DNA from: Hofstenia miamia
Taxonomy: Eukaryota > Xenacoelomorpha > Acoela
Direction of reading: 5' to 3'
Length of the DNA: 64,000 bases
Assembly (NCBI GenBank): GCA_004352715.1
Contig: SCFE01000088.1
Span: 65,166 to 129,165 of the forward strand
This document shows, in pieces, positions 1-12,177 of this stretch (the first letter of the stretch is position 1; each line of letters starts with the position of its first letter). A program made the position numbers and the translations under genes. Under the pieces are notes generated by a model. It was given only the letters and a program-made list of their open reading frames with translations, searched no databases and was not told where the DNA came from.

Positions 1-1187
1 ATTCATCTTTTAATGCCTACATTATAGATATAGAAATAACAAAATTTACAAACAATAATGAATTTATTAAAATTTCCCTTACACAGAAGGCATAGGTGGA
101 CATTTACGTTGAAAACTAAATAAAGAAACGAAAATTTGCCATTTTTCTAAATACATATATGCAAACACTCACCTTGTTGGGTTCTCAGTTAGATCATTTC
201 ATTTCTGTCCAGTACCTAATAGGCTCTATCCAGAGTTGTCGTTGATAATGAAAAATAAGAAAAAATTCAAAATTACTTACAATTACGTATCAGTGTGGGC
301 AAATTAATCCAAATGCAGTTAATTCAACAATTTACAAGCAATGTGCTGAAAAATAAAATTTAAATTTTAAGTTTTTCAATTTGAGTGAATAAATTTTCTA
401 ACTTACCAAACCTAAAAATTATAGGAAATTTTTTGCCAAAATCATAAAATGGGTAGAATTGGCATTAATTTAGGACGGATTTGTGCAAAATCAGACTTGG
501 GGCCAAATTTTTGGTGTGTGTTAGTCTCTGGTCTGATGTGGAAAATGCAACGCAGGACGCAGCGCAAAGTTACTGCCTTCCTGATTACTTCTAAGTAGAG
601 AAAAATATAACAATAGTTATTGCTTTTGATGGTAAATAAAATGTTATCACAGAAATGTGCACCTCGACATGATAACAGCTCTATGGAACCGTTTATGTGA
701 CGGCATCTTATTATTAAAATATTTATTAAATGCAAATGTAGTTATTAATCTCAAGCAGAAATTTGGTTCAATATAATATTATAGCCTGTACTGCGTAGAT
801 TTAGAGTCTAGAATTTCAATGCATACGATTGTACAAGAAACTGTACAAAGTAGCCAAGCAATGTAATCAATTTATATCAACAAGCGATTTGATTTTATGT
901 GAAATTTCCACATCAACACAATCCTTAAGTTTCATAGAGATCTATCATTTATGTGTCACTTTCAAATTCTTGAGGATAGACTGAATTCAGAATAACTTTT
1001 CTAAATTGAAGAAGAAATACTATTGCACAAAATATATTTGCTAACCAGTATTAGTAATATTATATCATCACCATTAATGATTTAAGGTAAAGACTAAAGG
1101 TTTGCAACAGAAATAAAGGAAATAGTTTGATGAAAATTTATATTATTCATTATAACTTTAAGCCTTGTTTAAATTTAGAGACGACAG
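1..1187. other. AT-rich stretch without a recognised gene
   Basis: I see no coding region, RNA gene or repeat that I can support. Short open frames here have no recognisable motif. If the membrane-protein candidate that begins at 1188 is real, its initiator exon and promoter should lie in this stretch or further upstream; I could not identify either. Confidence 0.5.
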
Positions 1188-2461
1188 TTTATAGCTTTGC
1201 AAAAACAGATAGCCGATTCATTAAGCGAACCAAAAATCCATCAATATTCACTCTATTCAATTTCCCTGAACCTGACGCTTACATACATAAATGGTTGGAG
1301 CATCGTGCTAACATATGCTATATGTGTCATTCAACAAGGTAACACTTTGATCACGATTAGTGTTGTAGCAACATTTTTATAATTTTCCCTGTAAACCGAG
1401 AGTTTGGAATTTATTGTTAGTGTTTACATGTATAATATTACAGTCAAATTCCACACTCCAACAGATAAGAAATACTTTTTAAATTTTTATTTTGAGAATT
1501 TTATGCCTTAATATAATGAAATGGGTAATGCGTATATAACTCGAATTGGAGCTTGCTGTAGTATAGCATAAATGCTATCTAAACGCTTAATGAATTTTCT
1601 TATTAAAACTCCAGCTAATGTATTAAATGAAAATTTAAATTTTATAAATTTTTGACTATATGAATTTCAATTTTAGTGTAGCTCTTCATATTTTCGGAAT
1701 AGCATTGGTAGTATTTGAACTCTGTGGACCTAGTCATTATATGTTGATTGATGATGAGCATAGTGTTGGAATTAGTCTCCTTGGACATTGCTATACACAT
1801 CAATGTAAAAAAGACAGTTTCAAGGAGTCATTCCAACATCAAATGAACAAACTATCCAATGAGCGAAATGCATTAACACCTATGCTTTGGTACTTCTATG
1901 TATTTTGTACTGGTATATTAAATTTCGACTGAATTTTCCAATTATTTCATTAGGCGCATTTTAAATATTGAAATTTTAAAATCCTACTAATCATAGAAAT
2001 TTGAATTGCCTTCTACAAAATGCTACCATAAAAATTTTACACCAAAACTATATTTATGCATAAATAAATGCACAAGAAAGATATGTTTTTCATATTTATC
2101 AATTTTATATAATAAAATTTGAAAAAAATTTACACAAAGTTTCTGAACAATTCTTGTAATGGCCTAGAGTACAATTAATGTCTTCTAAGGTTTAGATTTT
2201 TTCACTGAGTGAACAAATATTTTAACTCATTACCAATTTGAAGATGCTAGCATAAAAGCAAACATATCACTAATATACTTTTTCTTCAATCAGTCGAAAT
2301 GTACAGTTCTGATGGTTACAAATATTCTTCTATTGATGAGTGAAATGAAATACTTAAAGAACGGAGAAATGCCCTACCCTCTTATGATTGAAAAGGCTCC
2401 CGTCATTTTTCTTGCTTGTTGCTTCATTGGCTTGACGTTCTTCATATTTTACAATGTTTGA
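1188..2461 (+). CDS. Candidate three-exon multi-pass membrane protein (5' end missing)
   Basis: I do not recognise this gene. Three open segments join in frame: 1188-1338, 1682-1912 and 2307-2461. Each junction has GT/AG borders (donors CAAG|GTAAC and ACTG|GTATA; acceptors GTAG and ACAG) and both introns are phase 1, so 537 nt read through to a TGA without a stop. The product would be about 178 residues with up to four hydrophobic segments: near SLNLTLTYINGW in exon 1, LHIFGIALVVF at the start of exon 2, YFYVFC-LMVTNILLL across the second junction, and IFLACCFIGLTFFIFY near the end. Between the second and third segments lies a polar loop with two cysteines (GHCYTHQC), vaguely like the first loop of claudin/PMP22 proteins, but the similarity is too weak to name a family. 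Exon 1 has no methionine at its start, so an upstream exon is expected. The exon chain is an inference without transcript support. Confidence 0.4.
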
Positions 2462-3480
2462 CGCAATTGTTTATACTAATTTTCAAATTATTTTGATTTA
2501 GGTTACAATGCATAAATTATAATATAGTGTTACTTCTTCTTAATGATAATTTTCTCCCCCTGTAACTTAATCTATATTAGTTTTTCTATAATTGAAATTT
2601 ATCTGGCTACAGTAGCTAGCTCTGGAAAATTAGATGTCCAAACTTCATCGTATGTCTACTTTTCTCATTTTGCCACTTCACCATTTTTGCTAAGGGAACA
2701 CAGCATATTGCATTGTAACTCCCATTCCCTCTAGAGTCTTCAGTGCTCATCATTCTTGTAAGTTTTCCTCATTGACTACTGTTCTTCATTGCTGCCTGAT
2801 CCATGAGTAACAAATCCTTATATCCTTGCTCTTTTACTTTCAATATGTCTGCTTTTTCATCTGAAATTATCAGTTTCTAGAAACAGTATTTGTGTGAAGC
2901 TCCTTACTTCACTTTTTTCTTTGGGATCTTCAGGATCATCTGTGTCTGGTACTTTCCAGTTCTTCATCTTCTTTAAAGCTTCAGTCTGTTTTCCTAAGTA
3001 CTTTCTTGACATATCAATTGTCTAACTATGATCCTAAATTTCCCTATGAACTTCTATAGAACCTTGCTGCTTTTTAAATGCTCTAAGTATGGCTTTATGT
3101 ACTGCATTTTGTTATTTGTAGAATTTTTCTTAGTCCGCCAGAAGCATCATAATGTCCATTTCTACTTAGTTCCCGCCCTATTCTTTTCCTCTGTTGGTTG
3201 CTAAAAATTCTTCTTTTCTTTTTTCCATATACTTCCCATTGCCTACTCTATATGTATCCTGCATAATTTTATTTGTATTATTAGCATATAATTGTTAAGA
3301 AACCTATAGGCTTAGATGTATAATGTATATATAATATTTTAGAATTATACTTTACAAAGCAACTTGTAAAAGATTAACTATATTTAATCCTACAACAAAA
3401 TGTAAAAGACAGGAACTCTGATGAGGAACATGAGGGGCTTATCTATTTCATTTGAAATAATTGCGTCATACGTAGAATGC
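2462..3480. other. Degenerate sequence, coding-like on the minus strand
   Basis: From about 2560 to 3240 the plus strand is pyrimidine-rich, and the complement gives short open pieces rich in K, E, D and R (for example KYLGKQTEALKKMKNWKVPD) broken by many stops. This looks like an old processed pseudogene or transposon relic. I could not assign a parent gene. Confidence 0.3.
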
Positions 3481-3500
3481 TGTGAAGTTGGATTTGACAG

Positions 3501-3718
3501 AAGTCATGTTCTTCATCTTAAAACCCAAAACTCTGTCCGAAATTGATCACGTGGTACCTCCTGCAGCAATCCTCTTAGTGATTCTTACCAACATGTTGTC
3601 TTTGTGTTACGCTCTTGTTCTTAAATATCAAATGATCATGAGTCTATATTACCCATACCAATACAGATGTTTTTGGCAAGACATTATTGGTGCATTCGTA
3701 AATATCAAAAACTATTAG
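3501..3718 (+). CDS. Possible terminal exon of a second membrane protein
   Basis: A TTTGACAG acceptor is followed by 2 nt and then 72 codons ending in TAG. This is the same phase-1 acceptor arrangement as the last exon of the candidate gene at 1188-2461. The translation has a hydrophobic stretch (PAAILLVILTNMLSLCYALVL) followed by a polar, aromatic tail. I found no matching upstream exons, so this may be a diverged tandem duplicate, a lost gene or chance. Length and composition alone do not prove coding. Confidence 0.22.
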
Positions 3719-6142
3719 CAAATTTGATAGCTGGTGATTTAAATGAAATTTATTAGAACTAAATAGAAATTATCGCAACTTTGCTTATTACAATTGTATT
3801 TATAGCGTTGGATTGTGTAAAGGTCACCCTTGAAAAGGGACGTGATTTTTCATTAAAAAAAGTTTCATAGGCATTGCTCTAAGGCAAATTATAAAAAAAA
3901 TATCACTTATGGATGATATTTATTTTTTCCTTTATAGCAATGAAAGTTACTAATAGCTATTAAGTTATATATAATATTTTATGAGCATTTATAATTATTC
4001 ACTAGGTAGACTGTAGACATCTTTGTGCATTCAAGAAAATTTATTTCTTCAAGAACCTTTAATTTGTTTTTTTTCCATTTTCTTTCTTAAGGATTACTTC
4101 ACTGTGATAAATGAATGCATTTCTAAGAGTATAATTGCTCTTGTCATTGGCACATAACTGAAAAGTATTCAATATCTTTGGTTTCCTTTTGCATTATAGC
4201 TTGTCAGGCCTTCTTCACTTAATTCCTTAAATTTGGTAAGACAATTATCTACTATATATGATCACAGGAAGCTACTTTATCATGACCAACACTAAGCTCT
4301 TATTTGCTGTAAATGTTAATAGCTCATAACAATTTGGAACACTACAGATATTTGACTATACCTAAATGCAAATAACTGACCAATTCAAACTGTCGGGCAC
4401 TATCTAAAATTTCTGTCAGACAGTTTGTTAATTTTTTCTGTTGTAACACTTGATTTAAGTTGACTTGGGCTGTAAGCAGATACAATTAGTAACAGCAATT
4501 AATCTATTTTTTTGCAATTAAAATTTGTTTAAGCAAGAAAACTACTAATTTTTTAACGATGCAAGAAATCAAATCTCAAGCATGTTGTAAATTTAACAAA
4601 AATATCTTTTAAATGGGTTAATTAGATTTTGGATATTTCATTTAACCCAACATTCAGCTTTGATGCTAAATTCGTTCGTCACCATCACAGTAGTCATGTT
4701 TTTTATTCTTTCTCGCAACATTTCATACTTTCATATCAGCGCTCTTTTCTGTTGTCATTCTTTTTCAAAATTGACATGTGGAAACGGATTCGCTTAACAT
4801 CCTCTCAATACAAGTTACATCAGTAATTTTTCAAAGAACGTGCTGTTCCAAGATCTATGTTTTTAATTTATCCTCATCAATATGATCAAGTGCATTAGTA
4901 ACTTGTTTTCAGTATATCACTTGCTTGTATGTATAGACTTGTTAGCATTTTACACGTTCATCTTGTAAAGAATATTTATGTAATTTGATCAATCCAATGA
5001 ATTTCCTTATATCTTCCATTCATAGATTGCTTGAAGGCATTTTAGTGTATATTTACAAAAATGTCTTAGTTGGATATTTAGGTTAAATATTTCATAACAT
5101 TGCAATGATTGAAAAAAAATTAACTTCATTCGAGTAGTAGATGCCGTCGCAAATTCTAGAGGCTATCTAAAACACTTATCTGACAATTTTAAATGATATT
5201 TTACAATGTGTTAGAGTTTATTTTTCAATTTATTACTTATTGAAAAGTCACAAACAACGACTTATTACGCACAGGCATGTTCAAAAACGAAATGTAACAA
5301 GTGTATTTAAAATATTTCAAGATACATGCATTTTATTCATGCTTTAAAGGTATTTGTTAAGATTTTATTCTTCTCCAAAAACAACTGGAATAAATGAAAA
5401 TAAATTTCTACAATATTGAATGAAACTTTATGGTGTTTTGAACAACTTCATAAGATGCCTATATGAAAATGTTTGATAAAGTTTAATACAAATTTTAATG
5501 GTATAATCCAAAGATATGAGAAATGAGTTAAATTTGGAATTTTGTTAGGCTGAAGATTGGTTCCATCAGGAAATGCAACTAATCAATAGTGTTTTTTGGG
5601 CAGTTGGTACTTCTAGCATTTGAAACTTGCTACTGCAAAATCTTTGAATTTGTTTTGAAGAATAAATCTTTGGTGGAAAACTTTGAATGAGCTAAGAGTT
5701 GATCTCACTTCACATTTATGGTTGAAATTTGAATTTGACTTGCAAATTGCCATATAGACGTTTGCTGACTCAACAACCACATACTGTAAAATGATATTTC
5801 AGAATTTGTCAAGTAGGACATCGTTTCTCTAAATATAATTGATGATGCCAACTATACTCACTATCAATTTAGTTTGCCAAATTAAGTAAGACTTCATAGA
5901 GTGTCTAAAAGGTAACCTAAAAAAGAATTTGAGAAATTATCTATAAAACCTTTGACAAATAAGAAATTGAAAAGCAAAAACAATTTAACTGATAAAAAAA
6001 TTCAAACAAAAATTGTGACTTTATGCAAATGCCTTAATAATATGGACGATTCATTAAATAAAAAGAGTTCAGAAAATTAGTTTCTAATGTAGAAAATCGA
6101 TCGAGAACTTAGGGGAGAATGCCCCCATTGAAAACTTGAAAA
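3719..6142. other. AT-rich stretch, nothing recognised
   Basis: No motif-bearing open frame, tRNA-like or repeat structure was found. A lysine-rich open piece near 5930-6110 precedes the frame at 6143 and may belong with it, but stops separate them. Confidence 0.45.
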
Positions 6143-6472
6143 TTGATAAAACTAATGACATTGTTTTGTTTTGTAAGTCAAGTCACGAAACCGACAGAAG
6201 CGGCATTAAGAAAGATTAATAATATCAGCCTAAGAGCATTAACTAAATTTTTACCAAAGCTTAGTATTTCAAAAATTTCAACATTTGAAGAATTGTCGGA
6301 TCTAGATGTACTTAAAAATAGTTTATTTCTTGAAAATAAAGAATTATTAAAAGAGGTTGATGAAAATGACATATCCATTTTGTTTTCTAAAACAATAATT
6401 TTAGCAATTGTTACAAAGTTATTACACAGGTTACTCCCAAAATACGTTTATAACTTCTCAATACAAAATTGA
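6143..6472 (+). pseudogene. Unidentified 109-codon frame, probably part of a degenerate transposon
   Basis: I do not recognise a domain. The middle of the translation is polar and acidic (STFEELSDLD, KEVDENDISIL). Very similar words occur in a broken frame at 18880-19075 (EEVDENDNIHTFEDLSDS, NINEDDITIL), with their order changed. Two diverged copies sharing such words in a transposon-rich region suggest a mobile-element protein rather than a host gene. The frame begins with ATT/ATG-rich sequence and has no obvious splice sites. Confidence 0.3.
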
Positions 6473-6691
6473 AATTGGGACACAATATTCTGAATATTAA
6501 TTACTATCATTATGTCAAGAAGTGTTGTAAATGTTGTAATTTTGTGTTCCCATCGAAATCGTGCAATAAGGATAAATTATCATCTATCATGCATGTTTTT
6601 TCTAGAAAATCATAGTTATGAAGATTGTCCCATTAAAAATGAAAGACTAAACATAATTCAAAATTGTTGGGTTTATATATGAATTTAAAAA

Positions 6692-7382
6692 TGAAACGCA
6701 TCAGTTAGTTAACATGTTTCGCCATGCCGCTGCCATTTTCAAAAAGTTTCTTATTATAAAATTTACAAAATATTCATCAAATTACATTTTATTATATTAT
6801 TTTCGGTAAATTTTGTCAATTATCAATTGCCTTGGATAAAATTTTATATGTTAATTTCATATCACAGTTCTTTAAATGATCAGAGATGGTCGATTGAATT
6901 TTGTGTTCTTTAATTCTTTGTTGTAAATTTCTTGAAGTCTTTCCAATGTATTGTGCACCATATTTGCAAGTTATTTTATATACTACTTTGGAAAGGTTTT
7001 CAATCTTGGTTTCTGTTTTTAGTCCTATTAGATGTCTTAGTTTATTGGTCTTAATTATAAAGCCTATCTTTAAAAATGATGGAGTGATTTTCTTATATTT
7101 CTGTAATTTAATTGATTGGATGCCTCGATATTCAATATTAAAGAAAAAATAAACAAAGTGATTATTTATACAATTACATCAACTAAGCATCATTGAATCA
7201 ATTTATATAGAATTAAAGGAACCAAGCTTAAACAAAAAAGATAAATATAAATACAAACTAAATTTACCGAAAATAATATAATAAATTGTAATTTGATGAA
7301 TATTTTGTAAATTTTATAGTGAGAAACTTTTTGAAATTGGCAGCAGCATGCCGAAACATGTTAAATAAATGATGCGTTTCTT
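6692..7382 (-). mobile_element. Penelope-like element fragment (GIY-YIG endonuclease) between inverted repeats
   Basis: On the minus strand, 7170 to 6816 is open and encodes the C-terminal endonuclease of a Penelope-like retroelement. The core reads VVYKITCKYGAQYIGKTSR, followed by QQRIKEHK and SDHLKNC. The GIY-YIG pair appears as VYK and YIG, with the catalytic arginine in TSR and the helix RIKEH. The preceding linker is typical of Penelope proteins, whose reverse transcriptase would lie upstream and is absent here. The open segment is bracketed by inverted repeats of about 120 bp (6692-6815 and 7258-7382) that differ at only about a dozen positions. Penelope elements are known to carry LTR-like repeats in direct or inverted orientation. 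The copy is therefore a 5'-truncated element, still nearly intact in its endonuclease. Confidence 0.75.
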
Positions 7383-7490
7383 TTTTAAAAAATAATCATA
7401 ATTTTATAAATTGTGTTAATTCAGATCAGTTTAAAGTCTTCAAATCACAATTCATTTAGTAAAAATTGCCAACAATAAGAATAACTCAAT

Positions 7491-8800
7491 ATGATTAAAG
7501 AAAAATTTCCTAATTTTATTGAATTTAATGAATATATGAAGAAACATGAAAACTAAGTCAAAATTTTAAATATTGATTTCCAAAGTTTAGCAAATAAAGT
7601 AACTAAGTATGAAGAATTGATTTTTAATATGTACGGAAACATAATTTGAGGAACAACATAAACCTCCTCAAAAGTTATTGATAATGACTGGATTTTTGAG
7701 AGAAATTGGCTTAAGATATTTGGCAAGGATAGACATCTTAGAATTTCTGCATATTAGTGATGGTATATAACCATTTTCAACAACAAATACATCAAGACCT
7801 AAATTTTCAAAATGTCCAATTTGAAAGTTTATGGTTAGAAATTATAAAATCGAATGTAAAGCATTTAATTAATCTAAGTTATTTGCAATAATCTAAAAAA
7901 CTTTAGTGAGTTTTCGGCTAAGTCATCCTCTTAATTAGCACGAGCAATAATTGAAAGTAAACCAGTAGCTCTTATGTGCGAATATAACCATAATTATCTA
8001 AAAAAACATGATAACGTGCAAATTCATGATGTTACAGACACTTTCGGATTAGAAGTACTCATCAAAATAATACCAAATGATATTAATGGAAAAACTTCAA
8101 CTTTAATTTATTATTTGATTACTGATAATTCGATCTATAAGAATTTTATTGCAATAGTAACAAAATTCTTCATTTCTGATTACCTAATTACGTGCACAAT
8201 ATATGCCAAATTGAAAGTAAACAAAGAGAAACAATTACTATATTAAAAAAATTATAAAATATTTAGCGAACCAGAATTCGTTAAAAATTGAACGCCGAGT
8301 TCCACAAGGTTCTGTTCTGGGACCACTGTTATTCAGTATCTATATAAATGATATTTTATATCATTTACAAATAAAGTGTAAGTTACATGCAGATGATATA
8401 TTAATCTATACTACAGACATCAATGAGCTTCAATCCAGTTTATGTCTCATACGTGATTTTTGTATTAAAAATATGATGTCTCTAAATGTTAAAAAATAGT
8501 CTTAATACAGATGAATAAATTTAGCAAAGAAAGAACAAAAAAGAAGCTATATATTGACAACCAAGAAATAATGGAGCAGCTAATAATAAAATATTTGGGG
8601 TTATTCAATGAAAATCAAATAAAATTCGAAGAACATGTATATTCATTAATTCAAAAAATGGCTGCTAATATTAAATTAATTTTAGGAAAATATCGCTTTT
8701 ATTGCCTAGAAAATGGACTGCAAATTTTCATTAAATCTCTGGTTGTATTTAATATAGATATTCTTGTTATTTTATTAAAAACCATATCTGACCATATTTA
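7491..8800 (+). mobile_element. Non-LTR retrotransposon (LINE) remnant, jockey/CR1-like
   Basis: The 5' part (7491-7690) starts with an ATG and encodes KILNIDFQSLANKV and INMYGNII-type residues, like the first strands of an APE-type endonuclease. The reverse transcriptase palm follows at 8284-8500: VPQGSVLGPLLFSIYIND, then HADD where the family has YADD, then SLNVKK. The RT C-terminal part (8511-8800) reads IKYLGLFNENQIKFEEHVYS. The segment between endonuclease and palm is far too short, and stops and frame changes are present, so the copy is internally deleted and dead. It ends just before a TA microsatellite. Confidence 0.7.
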
Positions 8801-8883
8801 AAAAAGTTAATGGAGCTTTTCAAATGGATGGACAGAATTATCAATAGTAATAACAATGCGATTAAAAAACGAATGACAAAAGA

Positions 8884-8891
8884 TTATATAT

Positions 8892-8946
<55 letters not shown>
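8884..8946. repeat. (TA)n microsatellite
   Basis: About 60 bp of almost pure alternating TA with a short TACATG interruption near its start. Confidence 0.95.
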
Positions 8947-8953
<7 letters not shown>

Positions 8954-10080
8954 ACAAGGAGATTTATAGACATATTTCCGTTAATTAATCCATTTAACCA
9001 ACTGTACAATTCCAATTAATCCAGCTTTCCATTCTTAGCAAGGTAAGGCATTACTAACGACTTTTAGATCAAAAGCAGCAAGATGTTATCAGGGTTGGAA
9101 CCCAATGCCAAGCACTACAACTCAAAGAGGAACATTGAATAGTAAAGGATCACCATTTACCGTGGAAATGATTGTGCCTCACAAACAAAGCTCATGGTGT
9201 GGAAACGTGTTCTCAGTGATTGTGTGTTGTAATTGGCGACCGTGACAGGTGCCCAATAAACTGGAATTGAAATAAAAATTCTAAAACCTCTGAGTTAAGA
9301 TGCATTTCTTCTCAGAGAAAGAACAGGAACAAACTACGATTTAATTGACTTAAGGATATGTACTTCACTTCAAAAATGACTCTCCTCGAAACAAAAGACT
9401 AGCAAACAAATACAGTATGAGTTAAGATAGCTGTTTCTTCTCGAGCTAAATGATCTTGTTGTAACTGATATAAAGTTAAGCAGATATGAAAAAAACCTAC
9501 ACCTACAGAGCTACAAGATTTGGTCAAATGATAACACTGAAAGACTACTCATAGCTAAATGACTATAATGGTATACTCAAGGAAGAAAAATAAGACAAGG
9601 TCTCAAGTACAAGTATAATAAAATCCCAAGTTTACTAATACTCTTAGTTACTTCTCTTTTTATTAGTCTTTTGTTTGAACACCATTATGCCACACTAACT
9701 TTAATAATAAATAAATGAATAATAAATAAATAAATGCTACACAAACTTTACGATATTCATCTGAAGGGAATTTTCCATTAGACAACAGAAGTTACCAAGC
9801 TACATAGTATTATAAACACTATATTTCTAAAGATCATTCTATAAATCGCAATCTCTATGTTTTTTTGGTTCCTATGAATGATGCTAACATGTGCTATCAA
9901 CTTCTAATTTAATCTAAGTCTTGAAAAATTTACAAAATATTGATCATATTTTCATATGAATGAATATAACTAAGTATATTTATTATTGACTGAAGTTGTA
10001 ATGCTACCGAATGCAGTTCTGATGGGATTCCTTCAAAATTTTTGAAAATATATTCTTCTGCCACTTCTTTTCGTATTTAA
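8947..10080. other. Intergenic; possible repeat tails
   Basis: No gene recognised. The block 9050-9290 is richer in G and C than its surroundings and ends near CCAATAAACTGG, which could be a small retroposon, but no tRNA-like A/B box is convincing. At 9700-9735 there is an (AATA)n tract of the kind that ends LINE copies. Confidence 0.35.
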
Positions 10081-11350
10081 TATACTCACAAAATTATATT
10101 GGAAGGAAAATATCTGATTATATGGAAAACAGCTAAGAATATTTCTGTGTATAAGAAATTATCTAAATTATTGGCATCTAGTTATTGTCCAATATCAATT
10201 CTTCCTAAGCTTTCCTTAACATTTGAAAAGATTTTGTTAAAATAAATTCTTCCTATTGTTAAGGAAAATGAAAGCAAAAGACAGCATGAATTTTGTAAAA
10301 ATTGATCAACTATTACCCAATTACTCAAATATACTTAAGGTGTATACCATCATAGTGATACAAATTATAACTTGGCCACATTTTATTTAGATTTCAGTTA
10401 AGCATTTGACTGTTTCTCAAGCAATTTTATGTGTAAGATTGGTATTCGTGGAAGATTTCTAAAACATTTTGCTGAAAACAACTAATAAGATTTCTTCTTC
10501 TATTCAAAATTTTACCGGTGGGGTGCCGCAAAAATCATGATTAGGTCCGTTTTTTTCAAAGAAATTAATTTGATAGATTTTAGAGGAATTTATCCACCTC
10601 GATCAACAAAATATATGGGTGAATCTAACGCTAATTGCCCCAAAATATATCAAGTACTTCTATTCAAGAAAAGCAGCCCTACAGTGCGGATTCGGAAACG
10701 AATTAACAATGCAAGCCCTTTAGCGCAATTGTTAAAAATATTTTTATGCCATCTATTAGAATAGCAATCAAAAAGATATCCGCACACCATCGCGCGACAA
10801 AAATGTTTTGCAGAAGAAATTAATTTGTATAATAGCTATCTTTAAGATGATAATCTCAAACTCCTTAGCCTATCGAATTATTTATTGACTAAGGACAAAA
10901 GTAAGTTATATGAATGGTGCACTTTAAATAAAATGAATTTAAGTCTAGAAAAGTTTGATTTTCTTATATTTGGCAAAAGTGAAATACCTAATAATTTTAA
11001 ATAGCTAAGTATTGCAGCTAAAAACTGCGTTTTAGATATTGGAATTATCTTAACTTCAAACCTAAGTTTGGACTGATTACATTGAACAAAAAATTGGAAA
11101 ATCTACATCAAAATTAATACTTGAAAATTTTCGGAATATGCATTTTTTGTGGATGCATTGGAAAAGCAAGTATGTATCTTCAATTAAAACTCTAAATATA
11201 TCGTCAATGTCCTTAAAAATCTACTGTTCAATAGATCTTCTTTGGAATACTGATTTTTGTACATTACAAAATATATATTTTCCTTACTCTTATAAATTTA
11301 GAAGGAAAGAGTTGTATGTACTAAAAACAACTGCTAATGTTAAAACTTAA
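10080..11350 (+). mobile_element. LINE reverse transcriptase remnant
   Basis: Scattered pieces of a non-LTR reverse transcriptase appear in order: SSYCPISILPKLSLTFEKIL (the NYRPISLL motif region) at 10170-10245, a GVPQ-like block near 10515, NKMNLSLEK-DFLIFGKSE near 10930-10995, and a LTSNLSLD-HIEQKIGKSTSK block near 11050-11110. Stops and frameshifts occur throughout. A separate repeat at about 10600-10700, shared with 39820-39915, appears to interrupt it. Confidence 0.6.
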
Positions 11351-11844
11351 CATGAATTTTTTCGTAGATCATGCAGACTGTAGAATTATTTGTTGTAAAT
11401 GCATATAGCATCAATATTTTAAACGAAGAAATCAAAACTATGAAATGAGTCATTAAATGATCAATGTGCTAAGACTAATATTTCACAGGGTCGTAAAATT
11501 TTGTTTTCGATAAACTTTTCCTTATTGCTTGTTTCTGGCCTGCCACTATCAGTGCTTGTTTCTCTCTTTAGTCTTGCATTCTATAGCCACTTGTTATTCT
11601 CATCTTTGTCGACATTTTATGTTTCTATAGTCTTCTCTTTCTGCCTTACGTGTCTCTCTGCTTCTATCCTTCTCTGACATGCTTTCTTTCTTTTACTGCC
11701 TGTCTTTATCTTTTTTAACTCCATACTGACCCCCAGTAATGATCTCTAAAACATCTTCCACACTTCCTAGTTAGCTTTTTATTAGGTAGTGATTTATTAC
11801 CTTCTTGATGCTATTGTATATTTGGATTCAAAATATGTGAATGG

Positions 11845-11847
<3 letters not shown>
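11351..11847. other. Pyrimidine-rich stretch, possible old pseudogene on the minus strand
   Basis: From 11510 to 11720 the plus strand is strongly C/T-rich. Its complement reads as an R/E/K-rich broken frame (ETRKAEREDYRN). It resembles a decayed charged-repeat protein segment, but I cannot assign it. Confidence 0.3.
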
Positions 11848-11891
<44 letters not shown>

Positions 11892-11960
11892 CGCTTTATT
11901 TCCTGTACAAATTCAAATTTTTAATTATAAAACGGAAAGGAGAAATGGCTGACAATAAGA
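11848..11960 (-). repeat. (TAA)n microsatellite and probable retroelement 3' end
   Basis: About 38 bp of TAA repeat is followed by TAACGCTTTATTTCCTGTAC. Read on the minus strand this is a tail of the form GGAAATAAAGCG followed by (TTA)n, which looks like the 3' end of a non-LTR element in minus orientation. No coding part is left. Confidence 0.45.
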
Positions 11961-12177
11961 CATACAAGAGTTTAAACAAAGTTTAGGATGCAGACTGGTT
12001 CTTTGGAATCTTGGATGAGTGGAGGTGGGCTCAAAATCTAGAAAAAGTTTCCCTTAATAGTATTGTATCGAAATAACAGAAAAATTTTCTTATTGCGACA
12101 GTAAGTGTTGCATTACTATTATAGTTATAAATTTTTTTTCATTTTTAATCATTTCCCACACTCTATTTTAAGCAACT

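Noticed and set aside
8810-9019. Open frame with IYIYIY repeats
   Set aside because: Translation of the (TA)n microsatellite at 8884-8946 at the end of a LINE remnant.
9050-9290. tRNA gene or tRNA-derived SINE
   Set aside because: No pair of A and B boxes at proper spacing and no cloverleaf could be traced.
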